NCBI RefSeq assembly: GCF_029525575.1
Contig: NZ_JAPDIA010000009.1
Span: 868,001-932,000, forward strand
DNA: 64,000 nucleotides
DNA from: Cohnella rhizosphaerae
GTDB lineage: Bacteria > Bacillota > Bacilli > Paenibacillales > Paenibacillaceae
Reading direction: 5' to 3'
The translations under genes were made by a program, and so were the position numbers. Below are positions 26,894 to 37,618 of the stretch, piece by piece. The notes beneath the pieces were generated by a model that did no database searches, had not been told where the DNA came from, and saw only the letters and a list, made by a program, of their open reading frames with translations. The stretch's first letter is position 1. Every line of letters starts with the position of its first letter.

Positions 26894-27812
26894 ATGGGCG
26901 CGCATAATCCCGCCGCGGCGGCTCGCGGGGCGAGCGGCCGGTTCATCAGGGCGGGCAGGGAATACTTCTGGGGAGTCGCCTTCGTGCTGCCGGCGATCGC
27001 CGTCTTTTGCGTGTTTCTTTGGACGCCGATCGCGAAGGGCATCGGATACAGCTTCATGAACGTAGACTTCGTGAACGGCGACACGTTCGTCGGATGGAAA
27101 AATTACCGGGAGGTTTTCTCGAACGGCGATACGGTCATCGCCGCCAAAAACACGCTGTATTACATGTTTCTCGGATTAGTCATGGGATTCTGGGTGCCGA
27201 GCCTCGTCTCCATCGCAGTATCCGAGCTGCGCTGGTTTCAGGCCGCGATGCGACTGATCGTTTACCTGCCCAACATCGTGCCTGCCGTCGTGCTGTACGG
27301 CATGTGGCAGTGGCTGTACGACCCGCTCGGACCGATGAACCAAATACTGTCCTGGGTCGGCATCGATCCGGTGGCGTGGCTGACGGCTAAAGGAGCGGCG
27401 ATGGTCTCGATCGTCATCGTGGAGACCTGGCAGGGCTTTGGTGGAGCGACGCTCATTTATTTGGCGGGCATCGTCGGCATACCGAAGGACTTATACGAAG
27501 CGGCCGAAATCGACGGGGCCGGCGTGCTTCAACGCATCCGGCATATTACGATTCCGGGCATCCGCCACCTTTATGCGCTGCTGTTCGTGCTCCAGCTTAT
27601 TCATGCCTCTCAGGGCTTTATGACGCATATGGCGCTGACGGGCGGGGGGCCGAACAGGGCGACGCTGACCTACATGTACCAGATCATTAACGAAGCGTTC
27701 ACCAATTTGAATTACGGCAAAGCGTCGGCGATGGGCGTGCTGATGTTCGTCGTACTCGTCGTCTTATCGCTCGCGCTGTATGCGATCCAGGGGGAGGAGC
27801 AAGCCGTCATGA
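26894..27812 (+). CDS. ABC sugar transporter permease 1 (MalF/LplB type)
   Basis: Inner-membrane permease with six helices and the EAA loop (EAAEIDGAGVLQRIRHITIPGI) that docks the ATPase. It precedes a second permease and a binding protein, the usual CUT1 importer layout; the ATPase (MsmX-like) is not here and is often shared. The probable start is ATG 26894 behind GGAAAGG. A 5-G run (27790-27794) fuses it in frame to permease 2; dropping one G gives the stop TGA 27810-27812 overlapping the next ATG, and about 305 residues. Confidence 0.88.
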
Positions 27813-28687
27813 GCCGCAGCGTACGCGAACGCAGCATTATGTCGAATTTCGACTTCAGGAAACGCTCCATAGCAGCCGGATATGCCGTTATGCTGGCCGT
27901 GCTCGTCGCGATCGCGATCACGATGCTGTATCCGTTCGGAACGACCTTTTTCTCGTCGCTGAAGAGCAAGCAGGAGATTTACACGTTTCCTCCCACTTAT
28001 TTTCCGCACCATCTGGCATGGGAGAACTACAAGGAAGGATTTCGGTACCTTCCGGTCGGCCGGGCCTTCTGGAACACGCTGATCGTCTACGCGGGCAGCG
28101 CGGCGCTGCCGCTGCTCGTCACCGGGCTTGCTGCGTTCAGCATGTCCCAGATGAAGCTGCCATTCCGAAAAGGCGTCAGCCTGTTTTTCATGAGCACGCT
28201 GATGATACCGAGCGCGACGTATTTGATTCCCAATTTTCTCAATTTGCAAAGCCTCGGCCTGATCGATTCGTATTGGGCGCTTTGGCTTCCGAGCTGCGCC
28301 AACGCCTTTCATATTTTGCTGCTCAAAAGCTTTTTCGACGGCATTCACAAGGAATTGTTCGAAGCGGCGCGCATCGACGGGGCGTCCGAGCTCCGCTGCT
28401 TCTTCAGTCTTGCGGTACCGCTGTCGATCCCCGCATTTACGACGCTGCTCATTTTCGCCTTCACGGCGACCTGGAACGATTGGTACTGGCCTTCGCTCGT
28501 GCTGACCTCCCAAGATAAGTATCCGATCGCTACGATGGTCTATCACAACATCATTCAATCCGGCAATATCCCGTGGAACGAGAAGTTCAGCGTGCTATCT
28601 TTCGTGATGCTGCCGCCGCTCGTGTTCTTCCTCTTTTTCCAGAAGCACATCATGAGCGGGCTCAATTTGGCCGGCGTCAAAGGTTAG
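27809..28687 (+). CDS. ABC sugar transporter permease 2 (MalG/YtcP type)
   Basis: 292-residue partner permease with six helices, an EAA loop (EAARIDGASELRCFFSLAVPLS) and the family end HIMSGLNLAGVKG. ATG 27809 overlaps the corrected stop of permease 1. Together they form the membrane channel of a CUT1-type oligosaccharide importer. The following binding-protein gene starts 113 bp later. Confidence 0.9.
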   Translation: MSRSVRERSIMSNFDFRKRSIAAGYAVMLAVLVAIAITMLYPFGTTFFSSLKSKQEIYTFPPTYFPHHLAWENYKEGFRYLPVGRAFWNTLIVYAGSAALPLLVTGLAAFSMSQMKLPFRKGVSLFFMSTLMIPSATYLIPNFLNLQSLGLIDSYWALWLPSCANAFHILLLKSFFDGIHKELFEAARIDGASELRCFFSLAVPLSIPAFTTLLIFAFTATWNDWYWPSLVLTSQDKYPIATMVYHNIIQSGNIPWNEKFSVLSFVMLPPLVFFLFFQKHIMSGLNLAGVKG

Positions 28688-28799
28688 GGAGGATTCGTCA
28701 TCCAGGATCGAAGGATCGGTCATCGATTTAGGACGGTCGGACGCGTTAAGATCGGCTATGTCGAAAGACAACTTACAATCGCGAAAGAGGGATCGGTGC

Positions 28800-30237
28800 A
28801 TGAAAAGCAAAAAAGCGGCGCTGGCCGTGCTTGGCGCAGCGCTGGCAATGAGCGCGACCGCGTGCGGCGGCAACGGGAATAACGAGAACGCGGGAGGAAG
28901 CGCCTCCGGTACGGAAAACCAGGGGACGGCAAGCGAGGTCAATCAGACCGGACAGGCGGCCAAGCCGGTCACGCTGACGATTCAGTATCCGAAATCGGAC
29001 AACCCGACGGGGATCGCGAACGAGGAGAACAAGATCAAGCGTTTTACGGCGCAGTATCCGAACGTCACGCTGAAGAAGAACGATTGGGAATACCGGCCGA
29101 ACGAGATCGGGATCAAGATGGCGGCCCATCAAGCGCCTTCGTTCTTCAACACCTATGCGACCGAGGGGAAAACGCTGATCGAGCATCGATGGCTGACCGA
29201 CTTGACGCCGTTCATGGCGAAATATCCGCATGCGGACGAGTTTAACGAGACGTTGACGCCTCCCTTTACGATCGACGGCAAGCTGTACGGGGTACCGGCC
29301 AACGGGTACGTGCTTACCGTTACGCTGAACAAGAAGCTTTTCGAGGCGAAAAACGTGCCGCTGCCGGACGCCAATTGGGATTGGGACGACTTCTACGCCG
29401 CGGCCTCGGCGACCGCCGATCCGGCCAAAGGAATCGCGGGCTTCGCGATTATGGCGAAGGGCAACGAAGGCGGCTGGAACTGGACGAACTTCCTTTACCA
29501 GGCGGGCGGCGACGTCGAGAAGGTGGAAGACGGCAAGGTGACGTCGGTCTTCAACTCGGATGCGGGCGTGAAGGCGATGGCCTTCCTGAAGAAGCTGAGG
29601 TGGGAAGGCGGTGCGCTTCCGAATAACTGGGCGTTGAACCACGACGACACGTACAACCTGTTCAAGCAAGGACGCGCCGCCATCGTGCTTGGCAACGAGG
29701 TCGAGGATGCGGTCAACAACGGCGGCATGAAAAAGGAAGACCTCATGGTGCTGCCGATGCCGTCGATGGATAAAGGCGGAGATCATATCGGCGTGATGGG
29801 CGGCAACTATCTGGTCGTCAATCCGGAGGAATCGCCGGAAGTGCAGCAGGCGGCCTTCGATTACATCACGTACAACATGTTCAGCGACGACGGGCTGACG
29901 GATCTGGAGAGGGTGCTGAACGACCGGAAGAGCAAAGGCCAAACGTACGTATACGGCGACGGCGCGACCTACTACAAGCCGGATTCGGATTATGGCAAAA
30001 AAAGTGCAGGCGGTGATCGATCGATTCCCCGATATCGTGTTCAAAATCGATCCGCAAGTGGCCCAACTGGTCAAGGGCAAGCCCGAAGCGCCCTATAACG
30101 CGCAAGACTACTATGCGGCCTTGACCAATGTCATGCAGGAGGTACTCTCTGACAAGAACGCGGACGTCAAGCAGCTGATGGACGAGGCTGCCGCCAAATT
30201 CGATAAAGATGTGCTGTCCAAAGTATCCCTGCAGTAG
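28800..30237 (+). CDS. Extracellular solute-binding lipoprotein of sugar ABC importer, one +1 frameshift
   Basis: Lipid-anchored binding protein delivering sugar to the two permeases. The signal peptide ends in a lipobox (SATACGG, cysteine near residue 22), then a Gly-Asn-Ser linker and the two-lobed family-1 fold (WLTDLTPFMAKYP, GKLYGVPANGYVLTVTLNKKLFE, FKQGRAAIVLGNE). A 7-A run (29997-30003) shifts the frame 78 codons before the end; removing one A restores GKKVQAVIDRFPDIVFKI and a product of about 478 residues. ATG 28800 follows GAGGGATCGG. Ligand unknown, probably an oligosaccharide released by the next gene's enzyme. Confidence 0.9.
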
Positions 30238-30463
30238 CGGCTTCAGGATCTAATCGAGAGGGAAGGAAGAGCCCGCTTCGCTTCGGCGGAGCGGCTCCGG
30301 CTCCTTCCCGGCTCGACGCCGGGAAGGGAGGGATGCGCGCAGGCGAACGAGGGGCGGAGTCGCGAGCCGCCGACGCTATCGATTTTTACGATGTAAGCGC
30401 TATATGGCGAGGACGGCGCCCGCAAACGGGCACGTCGACAAAAAAAGGACGGAGGTTTGAATC

Positions 30464-33455
30464 ATGACGCGATTCCAACGGCAATGGAGACGGCAATGGG
30501 CAGGTAGCTTGGCGATGCTTCTTCTTCTTACCTGCTTCGGCTATATCGGCACGGCGGCTGCGGCCGATCTGCCGGATCTCGTGGTGACGGGGATCGAAGT
30601 ATCCCCGGCCGAGGGACATACGGGCGACACGGTCCAGGTCACGGCTACGGTCAAAAATCAAGGTGCGGCCGCAACGCCCGAAGGCACGATCATCGGCGTC
30701 GTGGCCTATGTGGACGGCAACTTCATCGGCTATTCGGATCGTTATTCGACTTCGCTCGCGCCGGGAGCTTCGATCCAGATTCCGATCCGGCAGGGCGGCT
30801 CGAACGCCGGCGGCTGGAGCGCGACTGCGGGAAGCCATACGATCTCCTGCCTCGTGGACGACGTCAACCGGATTGCCGAGAGCGCGGAAAATAACAATTC
30901 CTATACGCGTCCGGAGCCTTACGCGGTGACGACGCTAAGCGGTCCCGACCTTGTCGTGCGCGACGTTGTTCGCGTTCCGGACAAGCTGACGGCGGGCCAG
31001 GCGATTACGTTCAGCGCAACGCTGGTCAATCAGGGAAATCAGGCGACGGCAGCGGGGGCGGGTCCGGTCGTGCACTTCCTCGTCGACGATCAGATCGTCG
31101 CGGCCAGCAGCCCTTACACGGGTGCGCTCGCGCCGGGCCAGGCGGTATCGGTAACGGGCGGCGTATACGGCAATCGAACGACCGCCGCATGGACGGCCTC
31201 CGAAGGCAATCATTCGCTGAGCGCGGTGGCCGATGCGCAGAACGCGGTGCAGGAGACGCGAGAGACGAACAATCGGACCGATCAGCCGCTCGTCGTCGCG
31301 CCGATCGCAGCCGAGAACGCGAAGCGAGCCGATTCGTTCGTCGATTCCATGGGCGTTACTACGCATCTGTTTTATTTCGATACCGCCTATGCCAAGTACG
31401 AATCGATCATCAAGCCCGCGCTCGTCAAGCTGGGCATTCGGCATATTCGTGAAGGCGCTTCCAAAAACGGCACGCAGCAGACCCGGCTTAAGGACCTGGC
31501 CGCCAGCGGCATTCACGCCAGTCTGTTGTTCGATCCCCGGGGCACGCAGATCGCGGATGCGGTCGACATCGTGACGGGGGCGCAGCCGGCCGTCGAGGCG
31601 ATCGAAGGGCCGAACGAGTACAACAACAGCGGCGATACCGACTGGGTGAATACGTTCCGAAACTACACGATCCAGCTCCACGATGCCCTGAAGGGTGATT
31701 CGCGAACCGCCGACTTGCCGATCTGGTCCGGCACGACAGCCAACGATCCGAACGCCTATCAATTGATCGGCGACTTGAGCGATTACGTCGATTACGGCAA
31801 TATTCACCCGTACCCGGGAGGCGCCGTGCCGGCGATCGGCTTGCAGGGTAGCGTCGATATGATTCAGCCCTCGTTCGCGGGACTGCCGATCATCGCATCC
31901 GAGAGCGGGTATCACACCTTCAACGGCTGTAGCGGGACGCAATGCTCGCAGCCTGGCGTATCGGAAGCCGCGGAGGCGATCTACATGCCGCGTCTGTTCC
32001 TCGACTTCTTCAACCAGGGAATTGCCCGTACTTATGCGTACGAGTTGATCGACGAGAAAAAGGACAGCCCGGCGTCCGATCAGGAGCAGCACTTCGGCCT
32101 GCTTCGCAACGACGGCTCGGAGAAGCCGGCATATAGGGCATTGCAAAACCTGATCGGATTGCTCCAGGAGCCGGGCGCAGCGTTCACGCCGGGGGCGCTA
32201 AGCTATGCCATTAACGGGAACACCGAGGATCTGCACCATACGCTTCTTCAGAAATCCGACGGAACGCAATATTTGCTGCTGTGGGCGGACAAAAAAGAGC
32301 TTTGATACGTCCGGCAACCGGGATATCGACGTACCGGATCAGCAACTGACGGTCGTATTCAATCAGCCGAAATCGGCAACCGTCTATAAGCTCGACGAAA
32401 GCGGCGCGCTCTCCCATTCCGCGCAGGCAAGCGTCGATCACGTGAACCTGAACGTCGACGATCGCGTCACCATCGTCCAGCTCGGCGGTACGCCATGGGA
32501 CGTCGGACCGGGGACGCCATCGGGGCTCGCATCGGTTTATGAAGCGGAGTCCGGCAGCGTAGCGGGCGGCGCAGCCGTCAGCGGCGACGCGAATGCGTCC
32601 GGAGGACACAAGGTCGGCAATTTGCATGTCGGCGGCGCGAGCGTCAGCTTCCAGGCCGACGGCGGCATCGGCGGAGAGGGAACGCTCGCGATCACGTACG
32701 CGACCAGCATCGTTTATCCGACCAAAAGCCTGTATGTCAACGGCGCGCTCGTCAAGCAGCTGGTGCTGCCGACGACGGGCAGCTGGAGCCGATTCGCGAA
32801 GCTGACGACGACGATTCCGCTTCAACCCGGCAGCAATACGATCATGATCAAAAACAATGCGTCCGATTATGGCGGGATCGACGTAGACAAGTTCGAGGTC
32901 GCGGTCAACGGTCCAGCAGGGACAGGAGCCGCAACAGCGCCCTTTTTCGACAGCTTCCCGAGCGCTGCGGCAGCGGGTTGGACGCCGTACGGCGGAACCT
33001 GGGGCGTGAACGCGTCCAACTATGTCGTCGACAGAGGACCGGGCTACAAGTCTTTTGCAACCGCACAGGGCTTTGCGGACGGCACGCTCAAGGCGGATAT
33101 TCAGTCGGCGGCCGGCGGCTATGCGGGCGTAGTTTTCCGGGCAAGCTATCCCGGCGTCGGCCGATATGCGTTCAACGGCTACTTCGCCGGCGTGGATAGC
33201 GGCGGCGGCGTTATTCTTGGCAAGGCGACGGCGGGCGCTAACGGCTGGACGACGCTTGCGACGGTTCAGACCGCGCCGGCAAGCGGGTATTATCATCTGG
33301 AAGTCAAGGCAACCGGCAGCAGCATCAAAGTCTATCTCGGCAGCTCGACGGTTCCGGTTATCGATACGACGGATTCGTCGTTTACGTCCGGCATGGCCGG
33401 CGTCAGGGCCGATCAGACATCCGCGCGATTCGATAATTTTCGCATCGTCCCATAA
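30464..33455 (+). CDS. Secreted multidomain glycoside hydrolase-like protein (CARDB x2, TIM barrel, CBM6-like, C-terminal lectin-like), one +1 frameshift
   Basis: About 996 residues once a 6-A run (32291-32296) is shortened by one. Signal peptide (residues 1-34, cut near AAAADL), two CARDB-type beta domains (about 36-145 and 158-280), then a TIM-barrel domain of clan GH-A type (about 290-555). The likely acid/base Glu is in IEGPNEYNN and the nucleophile Glu in IIASESGYH. A beta domain follows, then a CBM6/35-like module (YEAESGSVAGGA), then a C-terminal DUF1080/LamG-like domain. It probably cleaves an external plant polysaccharide. The exact GH family and substrate cannot be set by eye. ATG 30464 follows GGACGGAGG. 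Confidence 0.82.
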
Positions 33456-33468
33456 ACGATCCGGCATT

Positions 33469-33498
33469 AAAACCGACCCGCCCGGGGTCGGTTTTTTT
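33469..33498 (+). terminator. Rho-independent terminator after the hydrolase gene
   Basis: AAACCGACCC pairs with GGTCGGTTT around CGCCCGG, then a 7-T tract. Confidence 0.92.
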
Positions 33499-33681
33499 GC
33501 GGTTCGCGCGCCCAAGCTAGGCACAACTTGAAACTCGCCAGCTAAGAAGAGGAGGGCTTGCGCCCTCCGATTAAATTTCAGTTCTTTCCTCTACGATTTC
33601 GTTGCCGAAAATCGAGGCCCGCCGTTATATAATAGCGCTAAAGCGCCGGGAACGATCGGCGCGAACGCGAGGAGAGCCGAT

Positions 33682-34530
33682 ATGCTCGAGATGTTCAGCT
33701 TCGACGCCGCGGTGCCGCTTCATCTGTTCGAATACGGGTTAAAAAGGGAGCGCACCGAGCAGCATTGGCATTCCTTCTACGAGATCGGCTGCTGTCTCGA
33801 GGGCCGCGGATCGTTTTTCATCGGGGAGGAGACGGTGACCGTCGAACCGGGTACGCTGATGCTCTTTCCGCCTTACGAGCCGCATATCGCGATGGCGGAG
33901 GACGAAGGATGCCGGTTCGCGTTCGCTTATTTCAGCGAGTCTTTGTTTTTGCCGGAGGACCGGTATCTGCTGCGTCCGTTCGCGCGCGCGGCGACCTGGA
34001 GCGAGCCCGAATGGCGCTCGCATCGGCCTTCGCCGTCAGAGCGTCCGGACACGCTGTTCGCCGCCATGCTCGCCGAGTATGAGACAAAGCCGTCCGCGTA
34101 CGGTCCGTTCCTGCGTTCGGCGATGCTGACGCTCGCGGTTTGGCTGTACCGCGCCCAAGAAGCGCGCTACGGACGCAGAGAATGGCGGGAGCGAAGCGAT
34201 GCGCTTGAGCGGTTGCGGCCTGCGCTGGAGGCGGTGGCTGCGAGATTCCGGGAGCCGTTCGGGCTGCGCGAAGCGGCTGAGGCGCTGGCGCTAAGCGAAT
34301 CGCGCACGCGTCATTTGTTCGTCGAAGGCGTAGGCAAGCGGTTCAAGGAGTACCTGACGTTCGTGCGCGTGCAGGAGGCGAAGCGACTGCTTGCGACGAG
34401 CGGCTTGTCGGTGACGGACGTGTATCTCGCCTGCGGCTTTCAGAGCGCGGCGCCGTTTTATCGATCGTTTCGGCAGCTCGTTGGCTTGAATCCCCAGCAA
34501 TACCGGGAGAGATACATGAGCCGAGGATAG
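33682..34530 (+). CDS. AraC family transcriptional regulator
   Basis: 282 residues. An N-terminal cupin-type sugar-sensing domain (HWHSFYEIGCCLEGRGSFFIG, VEPGTLMLFPPYEPH) is followed by two helix-turn-helix motifs at the C-terminus (LREAAEALALSESRTRHLF; TDVYLACGFQSAAPFYRSFR). It probably controls the next gene or the locus. A TATAAT box lies at 33628-33633. An independent GGAGGGC/GCCCTCC hairpin at about 33549-33568 precedes it. It is a one-component regulator next to a locus already served by a two-component pair. Confidence 0.9.
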   Translation: MLEMFSFDAAVPLHLFEYGLKRERTEQHWHSFYEIGCCLEGRGSFFIGEETVTVEPGTLMLFPPYEPHIAMAEDEGCRFAFAYFSESLFLPEDRYLLRPFARAATWSEPEWRSHRPSPSERPDTLFAAMLAEYETKPSAYGPFLRSAMLTLAVWLYRAQEARYGRREWRERSDALERLRPALEAVAARFREPFGLREAAEALALSESRTRHLFVEGVGKRFKEYLTFVRVQEAKRLLATSGLSVTDVYLACGFQSAAPFYRSFRQLVGLNPQQYRERYMSRG

Positions 34531-34632
34531 CCGTTTTTAAGAATGGAACCGGGGCAAAAAGAGATGAAAGCGCATCCCGTTCGGGTTATGGTGAGGATAG
34601 CAGTGACCGATACCGAAGGGGTGCGATAAACG

Positions 34633-36045
34633 ATGGCAGGATGGGAAAAGCTGAGCGAGCTCATGCGCAGGGAAATCATTCAAAGAGAAGAGGAAGGCTG
34701 CGCAGCAGACGGGTTCGAGCGCCGGCGGGCGCAGTGCGGGGAGGACGAGGAGAAGCTGATGGCTTTGTACGCGGAATTAAGCGCGCTCGAGCCGCGTCCT
34801 GACTTTCCTTTCGTCGAGCCGTCGGATCTGGCGGGCATCCGCGCGCTGCGTCCCGTTGCCGCGAACCGGAGTCGCGGCGGCGACGGCCCGGAGCTTGGCG
34901 AAGCGGCTTGGCGCGACAAGTTTCTCGGCGCCTGGTCGGGCCGGCTGAGCGGCTGCGCGCTTGGCAAGCCGCTGGAGTCGTGGCCGATGATGGGCGGCTC
35001 GAACGGCAATCCGGGCTGGCGCAACGTGCAGCTCTGGTTCGAAGGCGCCGACGCCTGGCCGATCCGCGGCTATACGCCGCGGCGGTCGCGGGCCGAGTCC
35101 GAACATATCCACATTTCGGACTGGTGCATGAAGAGCACGCGCGAGCAGATCCGCTTCATGGAGAGCGACGACGACGTGCGGTACACGGTGCTGGGCCTGC
35201 TCATGCTGGAGGAGAAAGGGCTGGACTGGGACGCTTGGGATATCGGCAAGCTCTGGCATGGCCGCTTGACCTACCAGCAGGTGTGCACGGCGGAGACGCA
35301 GGCCTATTTGAACTTCGGGCAAGTGACGTCCCATATGAACCGGGACAAGCCGGCGGATTGGGCGGCCAAGCAGGAGTGGGTGCGCACGCACCTCAATCCG
35401 TATCGCGAATGGATCGGCGCGCAGATCCGCGCGGACGGATTCGCGTACGGCGCCGCGGGCAATCCCGGGCTGGCTGCCGAGCTGGCTTGGCGGGACGCCT
35501 CCTTTTCGCACGTGAAGAACGGCATTTACGGCGAAATGTTCGCGGCCGCCATGATCGCGGCAGCCTTTACGGAGTCCGATCCGGAGCGGATCGTCGAAGC
35601 GGGCTTGCGGGAGATTCCGCGCACCTCGCGGCTCGCGCATGACATCGCTCAGGCGGTGGACATCGCGATGGCCGCGAACGATCAGCTTGAGCTCGTCAGC
35701 CGCATCTGGGAGGCGTTCAAGCATTACGACCCGGTCCATACGAACAACAACGCGGCGCTGGTGGCGGCATCGCTGATCCATTCGGGCGGCGACTTCGAAA
35801 AAGGAATCACGACCGCGGTGCTCGGCGGCTGGGATACGGACTGCAACGGCGCGACGGTCGGTTCGATCCTGGGGGCCAGCTTGGGCGCTTCCGCCTTGCC
35901 CGCGTCGTGGATCGAACCGCTGAACGATACGTTTTACGCGGATCTGGCCGGGTTCGATCCGATCTCGATTTCCGCGTGCGCGGAACGGAGCTACCAGGTT
36001 TTCTTGCGAATCCGCGAGCAAGCCGCGACGCTCTCCGGCAGATAA
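34633..36045 (+). CDS. ADP-ribosylglycohydrolase family protein
   Basis: 470 residues. Core family motifs bind the two magnesium ions: GRLSGCALGKPLE near residue 105, ESDDDVRYTVLGL near 176 and GGWDTDCNGATVGSILGA near 397. In the last, Cys replaces the common Thr of GGDTDTxG. Members remove ADP-ribose from targets or hydrolyse N-glycosidic or nucleoside-like bonds. Its place behind an AraC regulator at the edge of a sugar locus favours a small-molecule glycoside role. ATG 34633 lies 102 bp after the regulator. Confidence 0.85.
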   Translation: MAGWEKLSELMRREIIQREEEGCAADGFERRRAQCGEDEEKLMALYAELSALEPRPDFPFVEPSDLAGIRALRPVAANRSRGGDGPELGEAAWRDKFLGAWSGRLSGCALGKPLESWPMMGGSNGNPGWRNVQLWFEGADAWPIRGYTPRRSRAESEHIHISDWCMKSTREQIRFMESDDDVRYTVLGLLMLEEKGLDWDAWDIGKLWHGRLTYQQVCTAETQAYLNFGQVTSHMNRDKPADWAAKQEWVRTHLNPYREWIGAQIRADGFAYGAAGNPGLAAELAWRDASFSHVKNGIYGEMFAAAMIAAAFTESDPERIVEAGLREIPRTSRLAHDIAQAVDIAMAANDQLELVSRIWEAFKHYDPVHTNNNAALVAASLIHSGGDFEKGITTAVLGGWDTDCNGATVGSILGASLGASALPASWIEPLNDTFYADLAGFDPISISACAERSYQVFLRIREQAATLSGR

Positions 36046-36130
36046 GGCGAACGCCGATCTATTTTGCGCCTTTCCTACATAAGCATGAAGAGAGTTCGTC
36101 CCGAATTCGGCATGCTTAAAGGGAAGGGAT

Positions 36131-37069
36131 GTGAAGTCCCGGATGCGTAGAAAATGGGGACGCTGGCCGCCGGCGGGCAGAAGCTGGGGCCTGCGGTTGT
36201 CCGCCTCGAGAGGCTGGAGAAGCGCGAGAAGCGCCGCCTTCAGGCCGAGGACGTCGTCCGGCTTCGGCAGAAGCAGGGGCTTCGTCTCCCGGCCTGCCAG
36301 GAACAAGCCGTCCGTGCCTGGCCGGGCGTATTCAAGCCGGCCCCGCATGTCCGGCAGCCGCGCGAGACGGACGCCGCGGCTGCCGCGAAGGTACTTTTTT
36401 CTCGCGCTGCTCGCGATCGCGCTTTTCGCCGCCGTTCAATCCTTTGTTTACCTGGATCGCTATCTGAGAGAGCCGCTCATGTTCCTCGCCAAGGAACGGA
36501 TAACCGAGATGGCCGTCCAGGCGATCAACGCCGCAATCACGGAAAATATCGCGGCAGGGGCGGACGGCAGCAAGATGGTGCATTGGAAAACGAACGCGGC
36601 AGGCAAAACGACGGGCATCGAGATCGATTACAAGGAACAGATGCGGATCACCGCGCAGACGATCGCCGTCGTCGAGGAAGCGCTCAAGGAGCAGGAGGCG
36701 CTGCACGAGCGCATCCCGATCGGGCACGCCGTCGACAGTCCGTTCCTGTCGTCGCTCGGTCCGAGCGTGGCGGTGAGACTGCATCCCATCAGCACCGTTC
36801 AGGCGGAAGTGCGGACCCGCCAGACGAGCGCGGGCATCAATAACGTCCTCGTCGAAGTGTATATCCATGTCGCGACCAATATCGCGATCGTCATTCCGTT
36901 CGACCGGGAGCCGAATCGGATCGAGACGGACATCCCGCTCTCCTACGTGATGGTAGCCGGGGATACGCCGCTTTATTATTACGACGGCGGCGGCAATCCC
37001 GTCGGCAGCGGCGCTTCGCAAGCGCCTGCGCTGAGCTTGCCCGCGCCTTCCGCGACCGCGGGGCCGTGA
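36131..37069 (+). CDS. yunB: Sporulation protein YunB
   Basis: Mother-cell sporulation protein family of unknown biochemical role. A basic, serine/arginine-rich N-terminus of about 85 residues precedes one membrane helix (FFLALLAIALFAAVQSFVYL). The YunB domain follows: INAAITENI, GIEIDYKEQMRITAQTI, HERIPIGHAVDSPFLSSLGP, RQTSAGINNVLVEVYIHV. The start may be GTG 36131 or ATG 36143; the very basic N-terminus is unusual and might be partly untranslated. In B. subtilis yunB neighbours lytH and lipA, which here lie about 2-3 kb on. Confidence 0.85.
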   Translation: MKSRMRRKWGRWPPAGRSWGLRLSASRGWRSARSAAFRPRTSSGFGRSRGFVSRPARNKPSVPGRAYSSRPRMSGSRARRTPRLPRRYFFLALLAIALFAAVQSFVYLDRYLREPLMFLAKERITEMAVQAINAAITENIAAGADGSKMVHWKTNAAGKTTGIEIDYKEQMRITAQTIAVVEEALKEQEALHERIPIGHAVDSPFLSSLGPSVAVRLHPISTVQAEVRTRQTSAGINNVLVEVYIHVATNIAIVIPFDREPNRIETDIPLSYVMVAGDTPLYYYDGGGNPVGSGASQAPALSLPAPSATAGP

Positions 37070-37146
37070 ACGCCGGCTTGTTCCCTCCGAAGCCGGACTG
37101 CTATAATACAGGCAGCAAGCAATGAACGCGAACGGAGGTCGGCGAC

Positions 37147-37422
37147 ATGGAACTTCGCATATCGGAGGCCGCGGCGGCCTGCTTCCTCGAGGAATGGGCG
37201 TACAGCCGGGGAGACAAGGTTCGCATCTACGTCCGTTATATCAGCGGAGGCAGCGAGCCCTACGGTTTCGGCATCATGCTGGACGATCCGGTGGATCCCG
37301 CCGCGGAAGCGGATGCGGACGGTCTTCATTTTTATATGGAGAGCAAGGACGTCTGGTTCATCGAGCAGGGCACGCTTACGATCGACCGCGACGAAGACGG
37401 CATCGCCTTCAAGGTGAGCTAA
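37147..37422 (+). CDS. HesB/IscA-like fold protein without iron-sulfur cysteines (YneR-like)
   Basis: 91 residues with the HesB/YadR fold pattern (MELRISEAAAACFLEEW, VRIYVRYISGG, GFGIMLDDP, HFYMESKDVWFIEQGTLTID). The cysteines that carry the cluster in IscA are absent; the only one is at residue 12. It is therefore not expected to assemble Fe-S clusters, and its function is unknown. ATG 37147 follows GGAGGT, and a strong terminator follows. Confidence 0.82.
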   Translation: MELRISEAAAACFLEEWAYSRGDKVRIYVRYISGGSEPYGFGIMLDDPVDPAAEADADGLHFYMESKDVWFIEQGTLTIDRDEDGIAFKVS

Positions 37423-37457
37423 GGCGGGAGAGCGGCTGCGGCGCTTGAGGCGGAACG

Positions 37458-37503
37458 GACCGTTGCCGGGTCGTGCTTTACGACGCCGGAACGGTCTTTT
37501 TTT
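37458..37503 (+). terminator. Rho-independent terminator
   Basis: GACCGTTGCCGG pairs with CCGGAACGGTC (one mismatch) with inner GTCGT/ACGAC pairing, then seven Ts. Confidence 0.88.
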
Positions 37504-37618
37504 GCTGCGAACGGCGGGTGGTTCGGATCGGCGATCCCGCCGCGGCGGCGCCCGAATTGACAAACGGCCGGCGGTCCGGGAAAATGACAAGCAGTATACC
37601 CTAGTGGAGGTTGAAACC

